DNA from: Absidia repens
Lineage: Eukaryota; Mucoromycota; Mucoromycetes; Mucorales; Cunninghamellaceae
Length of the DNA stretch: 64,000 nt
Reading direction: 5' to 3'
Assembly: GCA_002105175.1 (NCBI GenBank)
Contig: MCGE01000027.1
Span: 262,001 to 326,000 of the forward strand
Both the position numbers and the translations under genes were made by a program. Below, piece by piece: positions 23,880-35,101 of the stretch (position 1 is its first letter; every line of letters begins with the position of its first letter). The notes under the pieces were generated by a model. It had not been told where the DNA came from, did no database searches, and saw only the letters and a list, made by a program, of their open reading frames with translations.

Positions 23880-25115
23880 CTACTGCAATTGTAAAGCGCC
23901 TTCATCTTCGTGTTCATATTCCACTTCCACATGAGCAGCCGCTTTCTTCGATCGTTTGTTGGTTGACTTTTTCGTCGACGTTGGTGCTTTACGTTTAGAT
24001 CGTGGTGTATCGTCGTCCTCTTCTTCCGACTGTAATGAGGCCACATTCTCTTGTTCTTCCCATTCAAACCCATCTTCCATGTCTTCCATATCGGATTCTT
24101 CAAAGTCTGATACAAATTCAACATCATCATCGTCTTCTTCTTCGTCCTACAACCATAAAAAAAAAAAAAAAAGAATGCTTTAGAACCTCGCTTACCTCTT
24201 GTTCCAACGCGATAACATTTTTTTTTGTATACCTCTAATTCAGCCAGACGGTCATTTTCATCGATGTCTTCTTCCGCTTCTTCGTCACTTTCTTCATCCT
24301 GGGCACCATCTAAATCTTGATCTAGAATCTTTTGCCAAATTTCTTGATTGACATTCAGTGGTGCATCGCCATATGCCTTGTTCTTCAACCGTTCAATCAG
24401 TTCTTTCTCAATGGATTTTTCGAGTCGAGCCGCCGCCTCCGCCTTGCGTTCCCTGGTAGCTTCACGGCGTTCCACCTTCTTTTTAATACCAATCAATTGA
24501 GGCGCATCACTATGTATATATATAAAGATAACAAAATTAAGTTTTTTGATTTCTTGGATGACATATAATGGAACTTACCCTTCCTTCAGTTTCAATTTAC
24601 GCATACGGATGAGATATTGAGTGATCTTAGTTAACCGTTGTTTGCATTTGTGTTGTAGAAAGTTGGGCCAGTATAAAAGTTCCTGGTCGATTCGCGCCAG
24701 GGCTTCCGCATAATTCTTTGATAGCTTCTTGCGCTCCCACATCTTAGCAGGCGAATGGGCACGTTCAGGGGTTTTCATGTACAGATATATGACACCTATG
24801 AAGAGATATTTTTCAGTTCAGTCCAAACACACGACAGGCTACTCTTTTTCTAGTTTAAACCCACATTATCTTTACCTTTGTCTTCCTTGATTGTGGCATA
24901 CCGACTGTTCGCTAAAGGGCAAGATTGCCGATTGCAAAGTCCGGTGACATTGTAGTCATTACGGCAAAAGGTTTGCATTGGGGTTCTAAGCAAACGTCAA
25001 GAATGAGGATCGATCTAGTGGTAACTCGAAGTTTTGCACTTTGCTTTACTTACTTAACCTTGTAGGAGCAAAACTGTTGGTTAATAACCTGCCATATCAC
25101 TTCATCGGATTGCAT
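23880..25115 (-). CDS. MAK16: MAK16, 60S ribosome biogenesis factor, 310 aa, five exons
   Basis: Exons on the minus strand: 25115-25054, 24985-24876, 24795-24579, 24509-24233, 24146-23880 (933 nt). The start [20 protein letters not shown] and the Cys cluster ([19 protein letters not shown]), then [18 protein letters not shown], are diagnostic of the Mak16 family. Family length is about 300 aa (yeast 306). Mak16 is a nucleolar protein of early pre-60S particles, needed for 27S and 5.8S rRNA maturation with Rpf1. Residues about 220-280 form an acidic Glu/Asp tract; the C-terminus has basic KRK and KRSKK clusters, as expected for a nucleolar protein. The last intron (24147-24232) has a long A run. 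The gene faces TVP18 divergently across 1.2 kb. Confidence 0.95.
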
Positions 25116-26334
25116 GACTATAGATCGAAGGAGAGAGTGGGGAGTGGGCGATTATTGGAAGAAGAAAAAGCTAAAGAAAAAAAAAATTGATGAAATGCAA
25201 TTTTTAAAGTCAAGCCACAGGCGCACCTCACCCGGAATTTCAATGGGTCTCCACCCCCTCCCCCATTTCTGCGCTTTTTTCCCCCTCTCTTTTTTAGGTC
25301 TAGCAGGCCTTGAATGCCAATTTCTCGGCGGGATTTAATGTTTGCAACGTTCTTTAGCTTCACCAATCCACTTCGGATCGCACCCCTTTTGTACCATTGA
25401 CTACGCGAATCGAGTGATTTCCACGGGAAACGGCGTTTAAACCCAGAAATCGCACTGCTTCGTCCAACCTCACATCATTCGCTATACAGAACCATCATCG
25501 ATGATAAAAAAAACAACCTGCACAGTGTAAACAACATTAATAAAACCTAGTTTAAAAAAAAAAATTCAATGTCACCAATTATTATTCATCGATGCTGAGA
25601 TAAGGTTTCAATGATCTTTCCTGAGCACTGACATATTTTTCGATTTTTACTACTTACCTCTTACTTGACGTCTTTATTTTCCTGAGCCATTGTTTTAGTT
25701 TACTTTATGCTTTATATTTACCCTTCTTTCCTCCCGTTATATATCTGTTATTTTATCTTCACTTCCACCAATTGTCTTCATACAATACTGTTTGAATGCA
25801 CACATCTTCTTTCAAATAAATTTGATTTATGATCTTAAAAAATTGTCTTCTCTTTGAATATGGTATACAGATATGGATGAATTTATTTTTATTATTAGAT
25901 TGCTTTTCATTCGATTTAATTTCTATTGGATCCGTTGGAATATAAATGAATTCGAAGTATTTTTGGACTTGTGAGCACCTTGTTCATTCTTGAATACTGA
26001 TTTTTATCTTTGATCTGAATGAAAAACAGAGGGTATTTGTTGGGAAAAGTTTGCAATTTCTCTTTTCATCTCACTTTATTTACCACATTTTGATGGCCTG
26101 TCTCATATCCATGTTGTGTTTTTCTCCCCTTTCGTCATATGTCTCCAAACTTTAGGCAGGAATGTATCCTATTTTGGGTTGTTCTCACCGAAATATTTTG
26201 CCAAGTAGAGGAAACTCGAAAAATTGGCAATTCTGGCTTTAAAAATAAAAGTGCGCGGAAGGGATTCCCTATTTTTTGCCTTTCTTCCCATTCCCATTTT
26301 CGATAACGCAAAAACGCAAACAAACTATACAAAG
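25116..26334. other. Divergent intergenic region MAK16 / TVP18
   Basis: 25200-25500 is relatively GC-rich (CACCCCCTCCCCC, GGCGGGATTT, CGGCGTTTAAAC) and probably holds the MAK16 promoter. 26100-26334, with pyrimidine runs just before the ATG, is the likely TVP18 promoter. No ORF here has support. Confidence 0.5.
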
Positions 26335-27245
26335 ATGGTGTTGATGGAAGAACTTAGATCAAGAAACTTCTCGCTTTACGCACAATGGTAATAAAATAAA
26401 ATAAAATACAGAGAAGGGTTATTTGGATGGTGGGACAACGAAAGGACTACAATGCTATTCTTTTTTATGCCAAGCGTTATGAACTAAGCATGTATATTTA
26501 TTTATGTTTGAAATATAGGGGCGGTATTATATCTATTATATGTATGAAAAAGAAGAATCAAATGGAGGTTTGGGTCGTGTATAGTGAAATAGAATGAGTA
26601 GGAGATGATGGGTGACCTTTGTTTCTACTTTGTGTTTTTAGTGCTGATCGTCCTTGGCGCCGTTGGATTCCTCGGCAACATTCCGTTTGCCATCTTGGGG
26701 TGGATTTTTGCATTTGTATTGGTGTTTGTGGAAGTACCACTATGTATAAAGGTAATAGTAAAGAAAAAATGGGGGCGGTGACATACTGCGATGTTAATTG
26801 GCAATAAATCTTATTTTGTGTTTCTATATAGTTTTGTCCTACTAGTCCTCGATTGTAAGTAAAAAATAGAGAGAAGAGGCACTTGTATATTGTGTATTTG
26901 TGGATACTGATGACGATTGATTGATTTTTATTATAGCGATACCTTTGTTTCTGGATTTGAAAATTCATACTTACGTGCTGGATTGTACATGGTCATGGCG
27001 ATAGTGATGTTTGCGTCCAACGCCGTTAGCTCAGGGGTACTCAATTTACCAGCTGTATTTTTACTACTAACATCCCTATGCTACTGTAAGATTTGCATAG
27101 AAATGATGAATGATGAATGAACTATGTCGTTCAACTAACTCTTTTCTTCTTGTTTATGATTATTGTAGTGGTTGCTGGGTTCAAACAACAGCCCCATGCT
27201 AGCTCTAAGGTACTTGGTGGCACTGGCGTTGACAATGTAGTATAG
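26335..27245 (+). CDS. TVP18: TVP18-like Golgi membrane protein, 144 aa, six exons
   Basis: Exons: 26335-26387, 26519-26541 (23 nt), 26642-26751, 26832-26854 (23 nt), 26937-27085, 27169-27245 (435 nt). The N-terminal EELRSRNFSLYAQW and the FVEVPLCIKFCPTSPRF segment match the Tvp18 family (yeast: NFSIYGRW and FFVEIPFLLKICPLSDNF). Four hydrophobic segments are visible: GGIISIILLIVLGAVGFLG, the following WIFAFVLVF segment, AGLYMVMAIVMFASN and LPAVFLLLTSL. Tvp18 sits in Tvp23-containing late Golgi vesicles; its biochemical role is unknown. The two 23-nt exons are required: without the first, the frame is lost between FSLYAQW and LIVLGAVG. Yeast Tvp18 is 167 aa. Confidence 0.88.
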
Positions 27246-27975
27246 TTTATTATAATGTAGATTTATATGAAAAAAGGTATTGATATTGTTTGATGCTATC
27301 TTATTATTATTACTATTGTTGTTATTATTATTTATTATTATTTTATGGTGTTTGTGGCAAATCTTGCCTTCTATATTGGCTACTGGTGAATAAAATTTTG
27401 ATTTTTTATACATTACATTGTTTTTAATGGTTTTGCTTTGACATTGGTTGGTTATATGGCCATATGAGGGGTAGAGGTGGTGGGGAGTATTATCATATGG
27501 CATCATACCTGTCATCTTCCAAAAAAAAAGAAAAATAAAAAAGCAATAATGGTGATGTTTCGGGACCTGAGTTTTGATGAGGAGGAATACATATTTGTCA
27601 TCCGCAAAATATCAACCGGACAACGTCAGTCATGAATTACATTTTCTCTGAAGACCTGTCGTCTTTTTATATTGATAAGGTAATCTATTCACATATTTGA
27701 AGATAATACTCTAGAAAACAAGTGGTTCGAATAATAAAGTCTTTGATGAGTCGCCTTCAATGAACGTGGATGCATCAATTTGTCATTGGCTTTATTCTCC
27801 AGCTCTCGGCCTTTTAAAATTATTGTGAATCACATGGAACGTCAAAACCTGTGAAAAAAATTAAATATGTGGGGGAGGATGAACATAAAAACTAGGCAAC
27901 ATTTTCGTTTTCACTCCTTTCTTTCTCTCTTCAACATCACCCATTTACCTTACTTGAATTATATCACGTTATAAA
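27246..27975. other. Intergenic, TVP18 3' side and isomerase promoter
   Basis: Contains an ATT/ATTATT-rich patch (27300-27345) and pyrimidine-rich DNA just before the isomerase ATG. No supported gene. Confidence 0.5.
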
Positions 27976-29312
27976 ATGTCGTCCTTGCCTACCTTTGAAA
28001 CCATTAATGTGACCTTATCTCCTAATGGCGTTGCAGAACTCTGTTTCAGTCGTCCTGACCGTTACAATTCTTTAATTCCTCAAGCTTACGCCGTAAGTGT
28101 GCATACGATGAATAATACGAAATAGCTTTATTATGGTAAAAGGAGAGACAGCAAGTGACTAATGACTGTATCATATGAATTTGATTGTTTAGGACTGGCT
28201 GTCTGCATTGCAATGGGCTGCTAAAGATGATCAAGTCAAGGTGTGTGTCCTTACTGGTCGCGGCAAGTATTACACTTCCGGTCAAGAATTGGCTATGCCT
28301 GATTTTGAAAACGAAAACCTTGCTGAAGATTTGGCTCGTCAACGTCTTACCACAAAGTACGATTCTTCAAAAAAAAAAAATCGCGACCACTCTCTTTTGT
28401 CGTTGCCTTTATCTATCTTCTTTTCTTTTTTTTTTTTACTGACATGATCTCTTCATATTTTTTTCTCTCTTTTTCTTGACACCGAACAGGAACTTGGTAG
28501 CTGAAATGATCCGATTCCCTAAGCTTTTAATTGGTGCAGTCAATGGTAAGGAGAAAACGGAATTTTTTTTGTATACGATAGTGATACTAAGCCATGAGGA
28601 TGATCTTTATAGGACATTGTATTGGCTTTGGCACTACTACACTGGCTCTCTGCGATGTTGTCTACTCTGTGCCTGAAGCCACTTTCTCTACCCCTTTTAT
28701 GAAGCTTGGTTTCTGTGCCGAAGGCTGCTCATCAGTTTTGTTCCCAAGGTAAAAGAGAAATCTTCTCGTTTATCGTCACCACACATATAAGCCGCTGTTT
28801 AATCGCTGATGACATTTTTCTTTTAGAATCATGGGAAATTCGAAGGCAAATGAAATGTTGGTAAGGGATAACCTCCAAAAAAAGGAGGGATGAATATGAA
28901 GTAGGGGCAGGAATCAAAAAAAGGAGTGTGGGGATGTCAACAAGGCGAACTTTTTTATCATAAGTTCATACTTTATGTTTTATCATCATAGTTATTGGGT
29001 AGACGTTTCTCGGCCAAGGAAATGGAGGAATGTGGGTTCCTTCGTACTTTGACTGAAGAAGGATTCAAGGACCATGTGCTTACTCTTGCCGGCCAAGCAG
29101 CGGAATTCTCTGTGGAAGCCATGAAGGTGACCAAGGAACTTGTCCGTGGTGTGGACCGTGAATTATTGATCAAGACCAATGATGTGGAAATGGAACGTTT
29201 AGTTGAACGTATGGGTAGCACTGACTCTTTTGAAAGCATCCAACGATTTGTCGAAGACTCTCGCAAGAAAAAGGCGGCGAAGAAACCCAACAAGAAGCCC
29301 GTGTCGTTGTAA
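27976..29312 (+). CDS. ECI1: Delta3,Delta2-enoyl-CoA isomerase (crotonase family), 275 aa, six exons
   Basis: Exons: 27976-28092, 28193-28356, 28490-28545, 28613-28748, 28827-28860, 28992-29312 (828 nt). Crotonase features are clear: AELCFSRPDRYNSL near the N-terminus, the oxyanion-hole segment GRGKYYTSGQELA (~60-75), GAVNGHCIGFGTT (~110-120), and ATFSTPFMKLGFCAEGCSS, whose Glu aligns with the catalytic Glu of Eci1/PECI isomerases. The enzyme moves double bonds during beta-oxidation of unsaturated fatty acids. The C-terminus is Lys-rich and ends KPVSL, not a canonical peroxisomal PTS1, and no N-terminal mitochondrial presequence is visible, so location is uncertain. A related crotonase activity (e.g. 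dienoyl-CoA isomerase) is possible; the PEG-like AEG motif favours ECI. Confidence 0.87.
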
Positions 29313-29696
29313 AAATCTGATATCATATTTATTTATCGTAGTTATCGTATATTGTAGTAGTAGCTGTAGTCGTAGTATATATCATTGATTTTTTTTATCT
29401 TATCATTATCATTCAAAAAATAAAACATTATATATTGATCATGTATTGTTACGAATTAATGGGGTGATTGATTGATGTTGAAGACTGAGTGATTGATTGC
29501 GATAGGTCGAATACAAAAATAAACTCAAGCTGGATCAGAAGGGCCAATGACATTGATCAAATTGAAGAACGTCTCCCTTTTGCCTTAAAGGGAATTACCA
29601 ACTCCGGGTATTTCAACTCCAAAAAAATCTTCATGTTAAATTACCTCTTTCTTCTGTATTTTTCTATTATTATTTTCCTGTTACCCTCTATTTACG

Positions 29697-30522
29697 ATGA
29701 AATTCACAATTGCTTCTGCTAGTATTGTTGCGCTCACTGCTTACATCCAAGCGACTGCTGCCCAAACTGTTTGTACTGACCAAGCTGTGTAAGTGTAGAT
29801 GAGAAAATAGAAAAATGTTGTTAACTCTATTATTTATATCATAGATTCGACCTTTGCAAGCAAAATCAAGAGAAATATCTCGCCACTTGCGAGCCCACAA
29901 GTAAGTTTCTTTGTTTTTTTTTGTTTTTGTTTTTTTAAAAATAAAAATATAAAAAAAAAAAAAAACTGACCGTGCTGTATGATTGCTAACTCCTTTTTGG
30001 ATGTATTTCTGCTGCAAAAAGACTACCAATGTCTCTGCCAAGTAGGTGGAAAAAAAAATTTACCTCGAAACTTTAAACTTGAAGCGCCGAACATAGGGTG
30101 CAGTACATTGAACACCTTTAATGATTTTTTATATTTTTAGTGGAACAAGGCCAAATTATCCTGTTGGAACTCTTGCCCCAATGATGTTGAAAAAGGTACT
30201 CAAGAAAACATTGTTGCTGCTGATTGTAGTGTCCCTGGCGCCAATGTCACGTAAGTATAGTATTGCATATTATTTGTTTATTGCCTTCCCTAACTCCCCC
30301 CTTTATCCATTTTGACTGATAAATCAAACACACATTTGTAGTACTTCTTGGAGTAACACTCTCTTGCCTACTTCTACATCAGCCTCTATTTCTGTGACTC
30401 CCTCGTCCGCCAATACCACCGCTTCTTCTACTGTCAAGCCATCTTCTGGTGCTTCTCAATTGACTAAAAGTGTGGTGGGATCGGCTGCTTTGGCTGCTGC
30501 TGCTGTGTATTTTTTGGCTTGA
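29697..30522 (+). CDS. Secreted eight-cysteine protein, probably GPI-anchored, 152 aa, five exons
   Basis: Exons: 29697-29788, 29845-29900, 30022-30041 (20 nt), 30141-30250, 30342-30522 (459 nt). The start MKFTIASASIVALTAYIQAT is a classical signal peptide, cut near ATA-AQT. The mature domain has eight Cys (VCT, DLC, ATC, YQC, LCQ, SCW, SCP, DCS), which could form four disulfides. A Ser/Thr-rich linker follows (~100-135), then a hydrophobic tail (VVGSAALAAAAVYFLA) ending two residues before the stop, as in GPI-anchored fungal wall proteins. The spacing does not fit CFEM. Function is unknown; a cell-surface role is inferred from architecture. Poly(A) signal AATAAA at about 30656. Confidence 0.8.
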
Positions 30523-30913
30523 TTTGTTGGATGAAATCATTGGCTGGTACCTTCTCCCCATCTTTATTTTATTTTACTCTTTTTTACCCCGCATTTCTTG
30601 CCTCCCTCCCTTTTCGTTTAAGATTATCTTTTTACTTCAGTTTACACATTTATATAATAAATAGTTGATATATCATATATATATATATGAAAAATAATGT
30701 TATTTATTACTTCATTTTTATAATTGATAGGTCTGTGCCTGTCACATGAAACCAGACCGATTGAGCGGGATTTCAAATTACACGTAATTTTTTTTGGGCA
30801 ACAATGAAAAACATATTTGAGCTCAATCCCCGTTTCCTCGCTCCTTATTTTGTTTCTTTCTCTTCTTTTATTTCTTCCTCTTGGATAGATCTATTAATTT
30901 TTTTTTATTCATC

Positions 30914-32554
30914 ATGTCAGTTGTATTAGACCCTCCAAACCAACTTGTTTTCAAACGTAAGCAAAAAAGAAAACCCAATTGGAAACGCGTTTGGCTTGAA
31001 TAATAACCCCTTTTTATTATCTATCATAGGGCCTTTGACACAACCCATCGAAGAATTTCTATATGTAAAAAACGTCGGCACTGAACCTATAGCATTCAAG
31101 GTGAAAACCACGGCACCTAAACAATACTGTGTACGTCCCAATAGTGGAATCATCAGTCCATCATCCCATGTGGAAGTTCAAGGTAAGTAAAGAAGTCTCA
31201 CAGTGTCCCAACTGACAAGACTACAGCAAAACATATTAACCTACACCACACCCTTATTCACTCACACTTTGTGTGTTATCCAGTCATATTCCAGCCCTTT
31301 AAAGAAGAACCTGCCCCTGACTTCAAATGCAAAGACAAATTTTTGGTCCAAACAGCTGAAGTGAAACTAGAATGGACTGAGTGGAGTATGGTGGAGTTGG
31401 TAAGTAGAATTGGGTGGGGACGAAGAGATTACCCCAGCAGGATAGTCAAGGATGGGGGGGGAGGGCAAAAAAAAAAAAAAAAAAAAAAGGATTTGTCATA
31501 TGCTAACGGCGAAAATGTGAATGGTTACTTTTTTAGTGGAATCGTATTGAAACGGAACATCGAGAAAGCATGTCACAACGTAAAGTCAAATGTGTCTTTT
31601 TGGCCCCAGAATTACCTCAACCACACCAGCAATCTCTTGTGAAGAATGAAGAACCTACCAATGAGGTAAACACAAAAGAAAAAAGAGAAATCCTATCAAA
31701 AGGTATATGTCTTGATCCTCGCATCCTGATTTTTGTTTCTCCTTCAAATTTAGCCACTTACCCCGACATCATCGCACGATCGTAGCATCGTCGGTTCTAT
31801 ACACAGCAATCGAGTGGAAGGCGATGATGATGACGATGAAAATGACTCTTCACCCACTTTGGCATCGACATTACCAGCCATCATTGATGCTGCCAACCGA
31901 TCCTCCTCCACTCAAAATAATAACAACAACAGCAACAAATCGTATGATCCATCGGCGTCGTCGGTCTCCTTGTTAACAGCACATACAACAATGGCCACCA
32001 CTCCTAAACCTTCTTCATCATCGACTCCTCCTCCTCAACAACAACAACAACAACAACAACAACAAGTGAACACACATTCAGCCCCCTTAATGGCAACAAC
32101 AACAAAAACAGGAACAGCAACAGCACCAGCAACAGCACCAACTACAACAACAACAACAACAACTCCCATAGTGGATCCAAAAGTACATCAACAATTAAAA
32201 GACGAAAACGATACATTGCAGCGGGATTTGAATTCGGCACGCACACAACAAACCACATTGGAACAGCAATTGGCGAACAAGCATACCGAATTGAAAACAG
32301 CGCAATCTTTGACCGAGCGTTTACAACAGCAGATCAAAACATTGGAGCAAGAAAATCAAAAATTAGCATCAGCTGCACCCTCGATTCCACTCCCACCCTC
32401 TTCCAAACCAACAACAGGTGCGCCTACAGCGGCTGCAGCGGCGGCCGCTGCACATGCAATGCAATCCTCTCCGTTGCCTGTGGATGGTTATCCTCCTCAG
32501 GTCCTTTTATCAGTCTCTGCGCTTGTTTTTATATTCACCTACTTGTTTTTCTAA
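30914..32554 (+). CDS. SCS2: VAP/Scs2-type ER contact-site protein, 413 aa, five exons
   Basis: Exons: 30914-30956, 31030-31182, 31284-31399, 31537-31665, 31754-32554 (1,242 nt). Residues ~1-125 are an MSP domain; the segment FKVKTTAPKQYCVRPNSGII is the VAP signature that binds FFAT motifs. Then come an acidic stretch, Gln and Thr/Ala tracts, a coiled coil (~265-325, heptads from VHQQLKDENDTLQRDLN) and a C-terminal membrane anchor (VLLSVSALVFIFTYLFF) ending at the stop. VAPs are tail-anchored ER proteins that tether the ER to other membranes and recruit lipid-transfer proteins. The linker is longer than in yeast Scs2 (244 aa). The gene converges on the arrestin gene. Poly(A) signal AATAAA at about 32665. 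Confidence 0.92.
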
Positions 32555-33067
32555 TATCCCCCCTCCCCTTTTTTCCCTTCCATTTAGTTTAGAACATAGT
32601 ATAGTATAGCATAGTTTTTCTTTTTCCTTTTTTTTTTTTATTTTTTTGTATTCTTTACTTCCAATAAATAAAAAACTAGAAAAAAAAAAAAAACTTGTTA
32701 TTTTTACATCAAACAACATTGCTTTTTATTGTTTCCATGTATGTGCGTTATGTTTTCCTATGTAGATCATTTGGGACAAAAAAAAGTATTTGGGGGTGTT
32801 GGAACATTTGAATTATTTCTTTATTGATAGAAAATAAGGAGATCACCAAAAAAAAAAAAGGAGGGGTAGAGGGGAAAGCTAAACGATTGGGGATAGAGGG
32901 TGTGGGTTGGATTTTTCCTTTGTTTTTGTTTTTTTGATATACACAAATAAAGTATACTAAAAGATAAAAATATACTAAGATATACTACTAATATACAACT
33001 AAGACGAATAGGGAGGTGGGGGGGGGATGGAGAGCAAATAAAGGGGTAGAATAATTTTTTCTTGTTG

Positions 33068-34638
33068 TCAGTAGGTTTCCATCTGCACCGGGTGATGGTC
33101 AAATTCTTGATAGGTTGGTGGCAAGAATAAGGAATCAATGGATGAGGAGGACGGTCTTGTTGTTGTTGTTGGTGAAGATGGAGTCGCCGATGACAGTGAT
33201 AGTGGCGAAGGTGGCAAGAGCAAGGAGGAGGTAGGCGAGGAGGGTGACGTTGAATGAGCCTCCTTATGACGACCATAGAGCTTGGCAATCCACGTGCTTG
33301 GGTTCAACTTGTTCTTGATTGCTGCTTCTGTTGTTGCTGCTAAAGCTTCGTCAGTATTGCCATTGCTGAGGGGTTCGGTCTGTGGCGGGGGGATTATGAT
33401 GGAAAAAGATGATGGCGATTTCTTTTTGCAATCCAAGTGGCTTCCTTTTATTGGTGCTGAAGTGGGAAGTATTGACGATGAGGACGACGACGATGAGGAT
33501 GTGGATGTCCTGGTGGTAGTGGTGATAGCTGTCGGTGAGGTAGATGCCAGAAAGGGCGGGGGCGGGGATGTTTGTGATTCCATGGATGGAGTTGGCATAG
33601 ATTGGTACACGGGCAATGTATGGTAATCATCCAAGGAGGACAATAGAACAGTGATTGGTGTATCCATCCAAATGTCTTTCGTTTCGCCGTTGGTCAAGGT
33701 CAAAGTCAAGGCCACCTGGATCCAGTGTCTAACCCGAATAATGCGGTTCGTAGTTGTTGGATGTACTTGAAGAGAGCTTGAATCGGGCACCAAAAATACA
33801 AAACGGGTATCATCGTCACTAGCATCATCACTATCATTGTCGCCGCATGAGACTGACTCTGAATGTTGTTGCTGCTGAAGAGTGATTTCATGGTGTAAAA
33901 TACGAGTGGTTTGCTTGGATGGGGCACGAAATTTTTGTCGTTCAATGAGTTTTACCGTCATACTATCAAGGGATTGGATGGATTCAGGTCTTGAGAAATG
34001 GAGTGAGACTGGTAACTGGGCGCCAGGGGTCAAATGGGCAGTTTCCACCACCATGTTAAGTTGATCATGAGGAGTGACATGGTGTGTCTGCGTAATACAT
34101 CGTGGTGTATCTTGTGATGGAAGGCGTACAAGTATAACGGACTGTTTTGCTTTTAATGGTGTGTTGATAGGAAGCAGCGACGCATGCCAAGAGGACTGTG
34201 AATGCACTTCACAAATCAAATTGTATCGGACATGACCTAGACCACATTCGATGGATTCTGAGAGGGCGTTCGAGAGGAGGATTTCAAAAGGGAAGGCATG
34301 GGCACCTTTCTTCAAATACATTGGCGTTTTGCATATCGGTATAATAGAGTCTACGAGTACTTGTTTGTCCCAGTGTTCAGAAGCTAATAATAATAAATAA
34401 ATAAAAACGAGGTCAGGCAATGTTTTGAAAATGCCGCTAATGCGGAGTTTTTACCTTCAGGCCACAATGTCTTCGAAATTCCAACAAATCGAAGGGTCAC
34501 TGATTCCATATGAATTGGCCTTTTTAGTTGTAGGCGAATAATACCACGTAAAATATTGATACCATGTTTATCTTTTGTTCCATGTAGATATACAACAGGT
34601 TCCACTAAATCAATCGATAATGGTTTACAAAAAAGCAT
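33068..34638 (-). CDS. Alpha-arrestin with PPxY motif, 499 aa, two exons
   Basis: Exons: 34638-34455 and 34383-33068 (1,500 nt). Residues ~1-135 are an arrestin N domain (PLSIDLVEPVVYLHGTKDKH, TLRFVGISKTLWPE) and ~145-330 an arrestin C domain. The tail is Ser/Thr/Pro-rich and ends with LPPTYQEFDHH; PPTY is a binding site for WW domains of Rsp5/Nedd4 ligases. Alpha-arrestins bring this ligase to plasma-membrane permeases for ubiquitylation and endocytosis. The start at 34638 is the first ATG that gives a normal arrestin N-terminus; upstream in-frame codons are low-complexity. An upstream exon is possible because TGATAG before the ATG could be an acceptor. It is transcribed divergently from the kinase at 35102. 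Confidence 0.9.
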
Positions 34639-35101
34639 ACTATCATATATATAAAAACAAGGGAAAAGAAAAAGAAAGAAAGAAAATAAAATAAAAAAAG
34701 GGCGCACTTTATAAGTTTGGCAAATAGAATTTTTTTTTATTTTTCTCCTTGCATATATGATTCCCCTTGCAAAAAATATCATATATATAAATATGATGTG
34801 TTGACACCCCTGGAAGAACCTTATCACAGTTGGTATGACTCAATTCATTGTATAATCTCTGCCCAACGCCAAATCGAATTTTTCATTCTTTCCGTATTTG
34901 ACTTATTTTGGAAAACGGACTTCTAAACTACTATCACAAAAAAGATAAAAAAATCTTTCTTGTTTTCCTTCTTTCTGTTTTTTCACCCTCTTTCCCTAAT
35001 TTTTTTCTATCTTTTCGTTTTTTTTTTTTTTACTTGTCCATCTACATCATCATTTGTCTACCTCTTTAGTGCTCTTTGGCAAGTTCCTCCTCCCTCCTTG
35101 G
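34639..35101. promoter_or_regulatory. Shared divergent promoter region, arrestin / kinase
   Basis: The 463 bp separates two divergent starts. It has TATATA-rich stretches near the arrestin side (34645-34790) and T/C runs (34955-35035) on the kinase side. No GATA or other element was assigned with confidence. Confidence 0.45.

Noticed and set aside
34639..34827. Upstream in-frame extension of the arrestin ORF
   Set aside because: The extra residues are low-complexity Phe/Ile/Tyr from an A/T-rich leader, and arrestins normally start close to the PLSIDLVEP strand.
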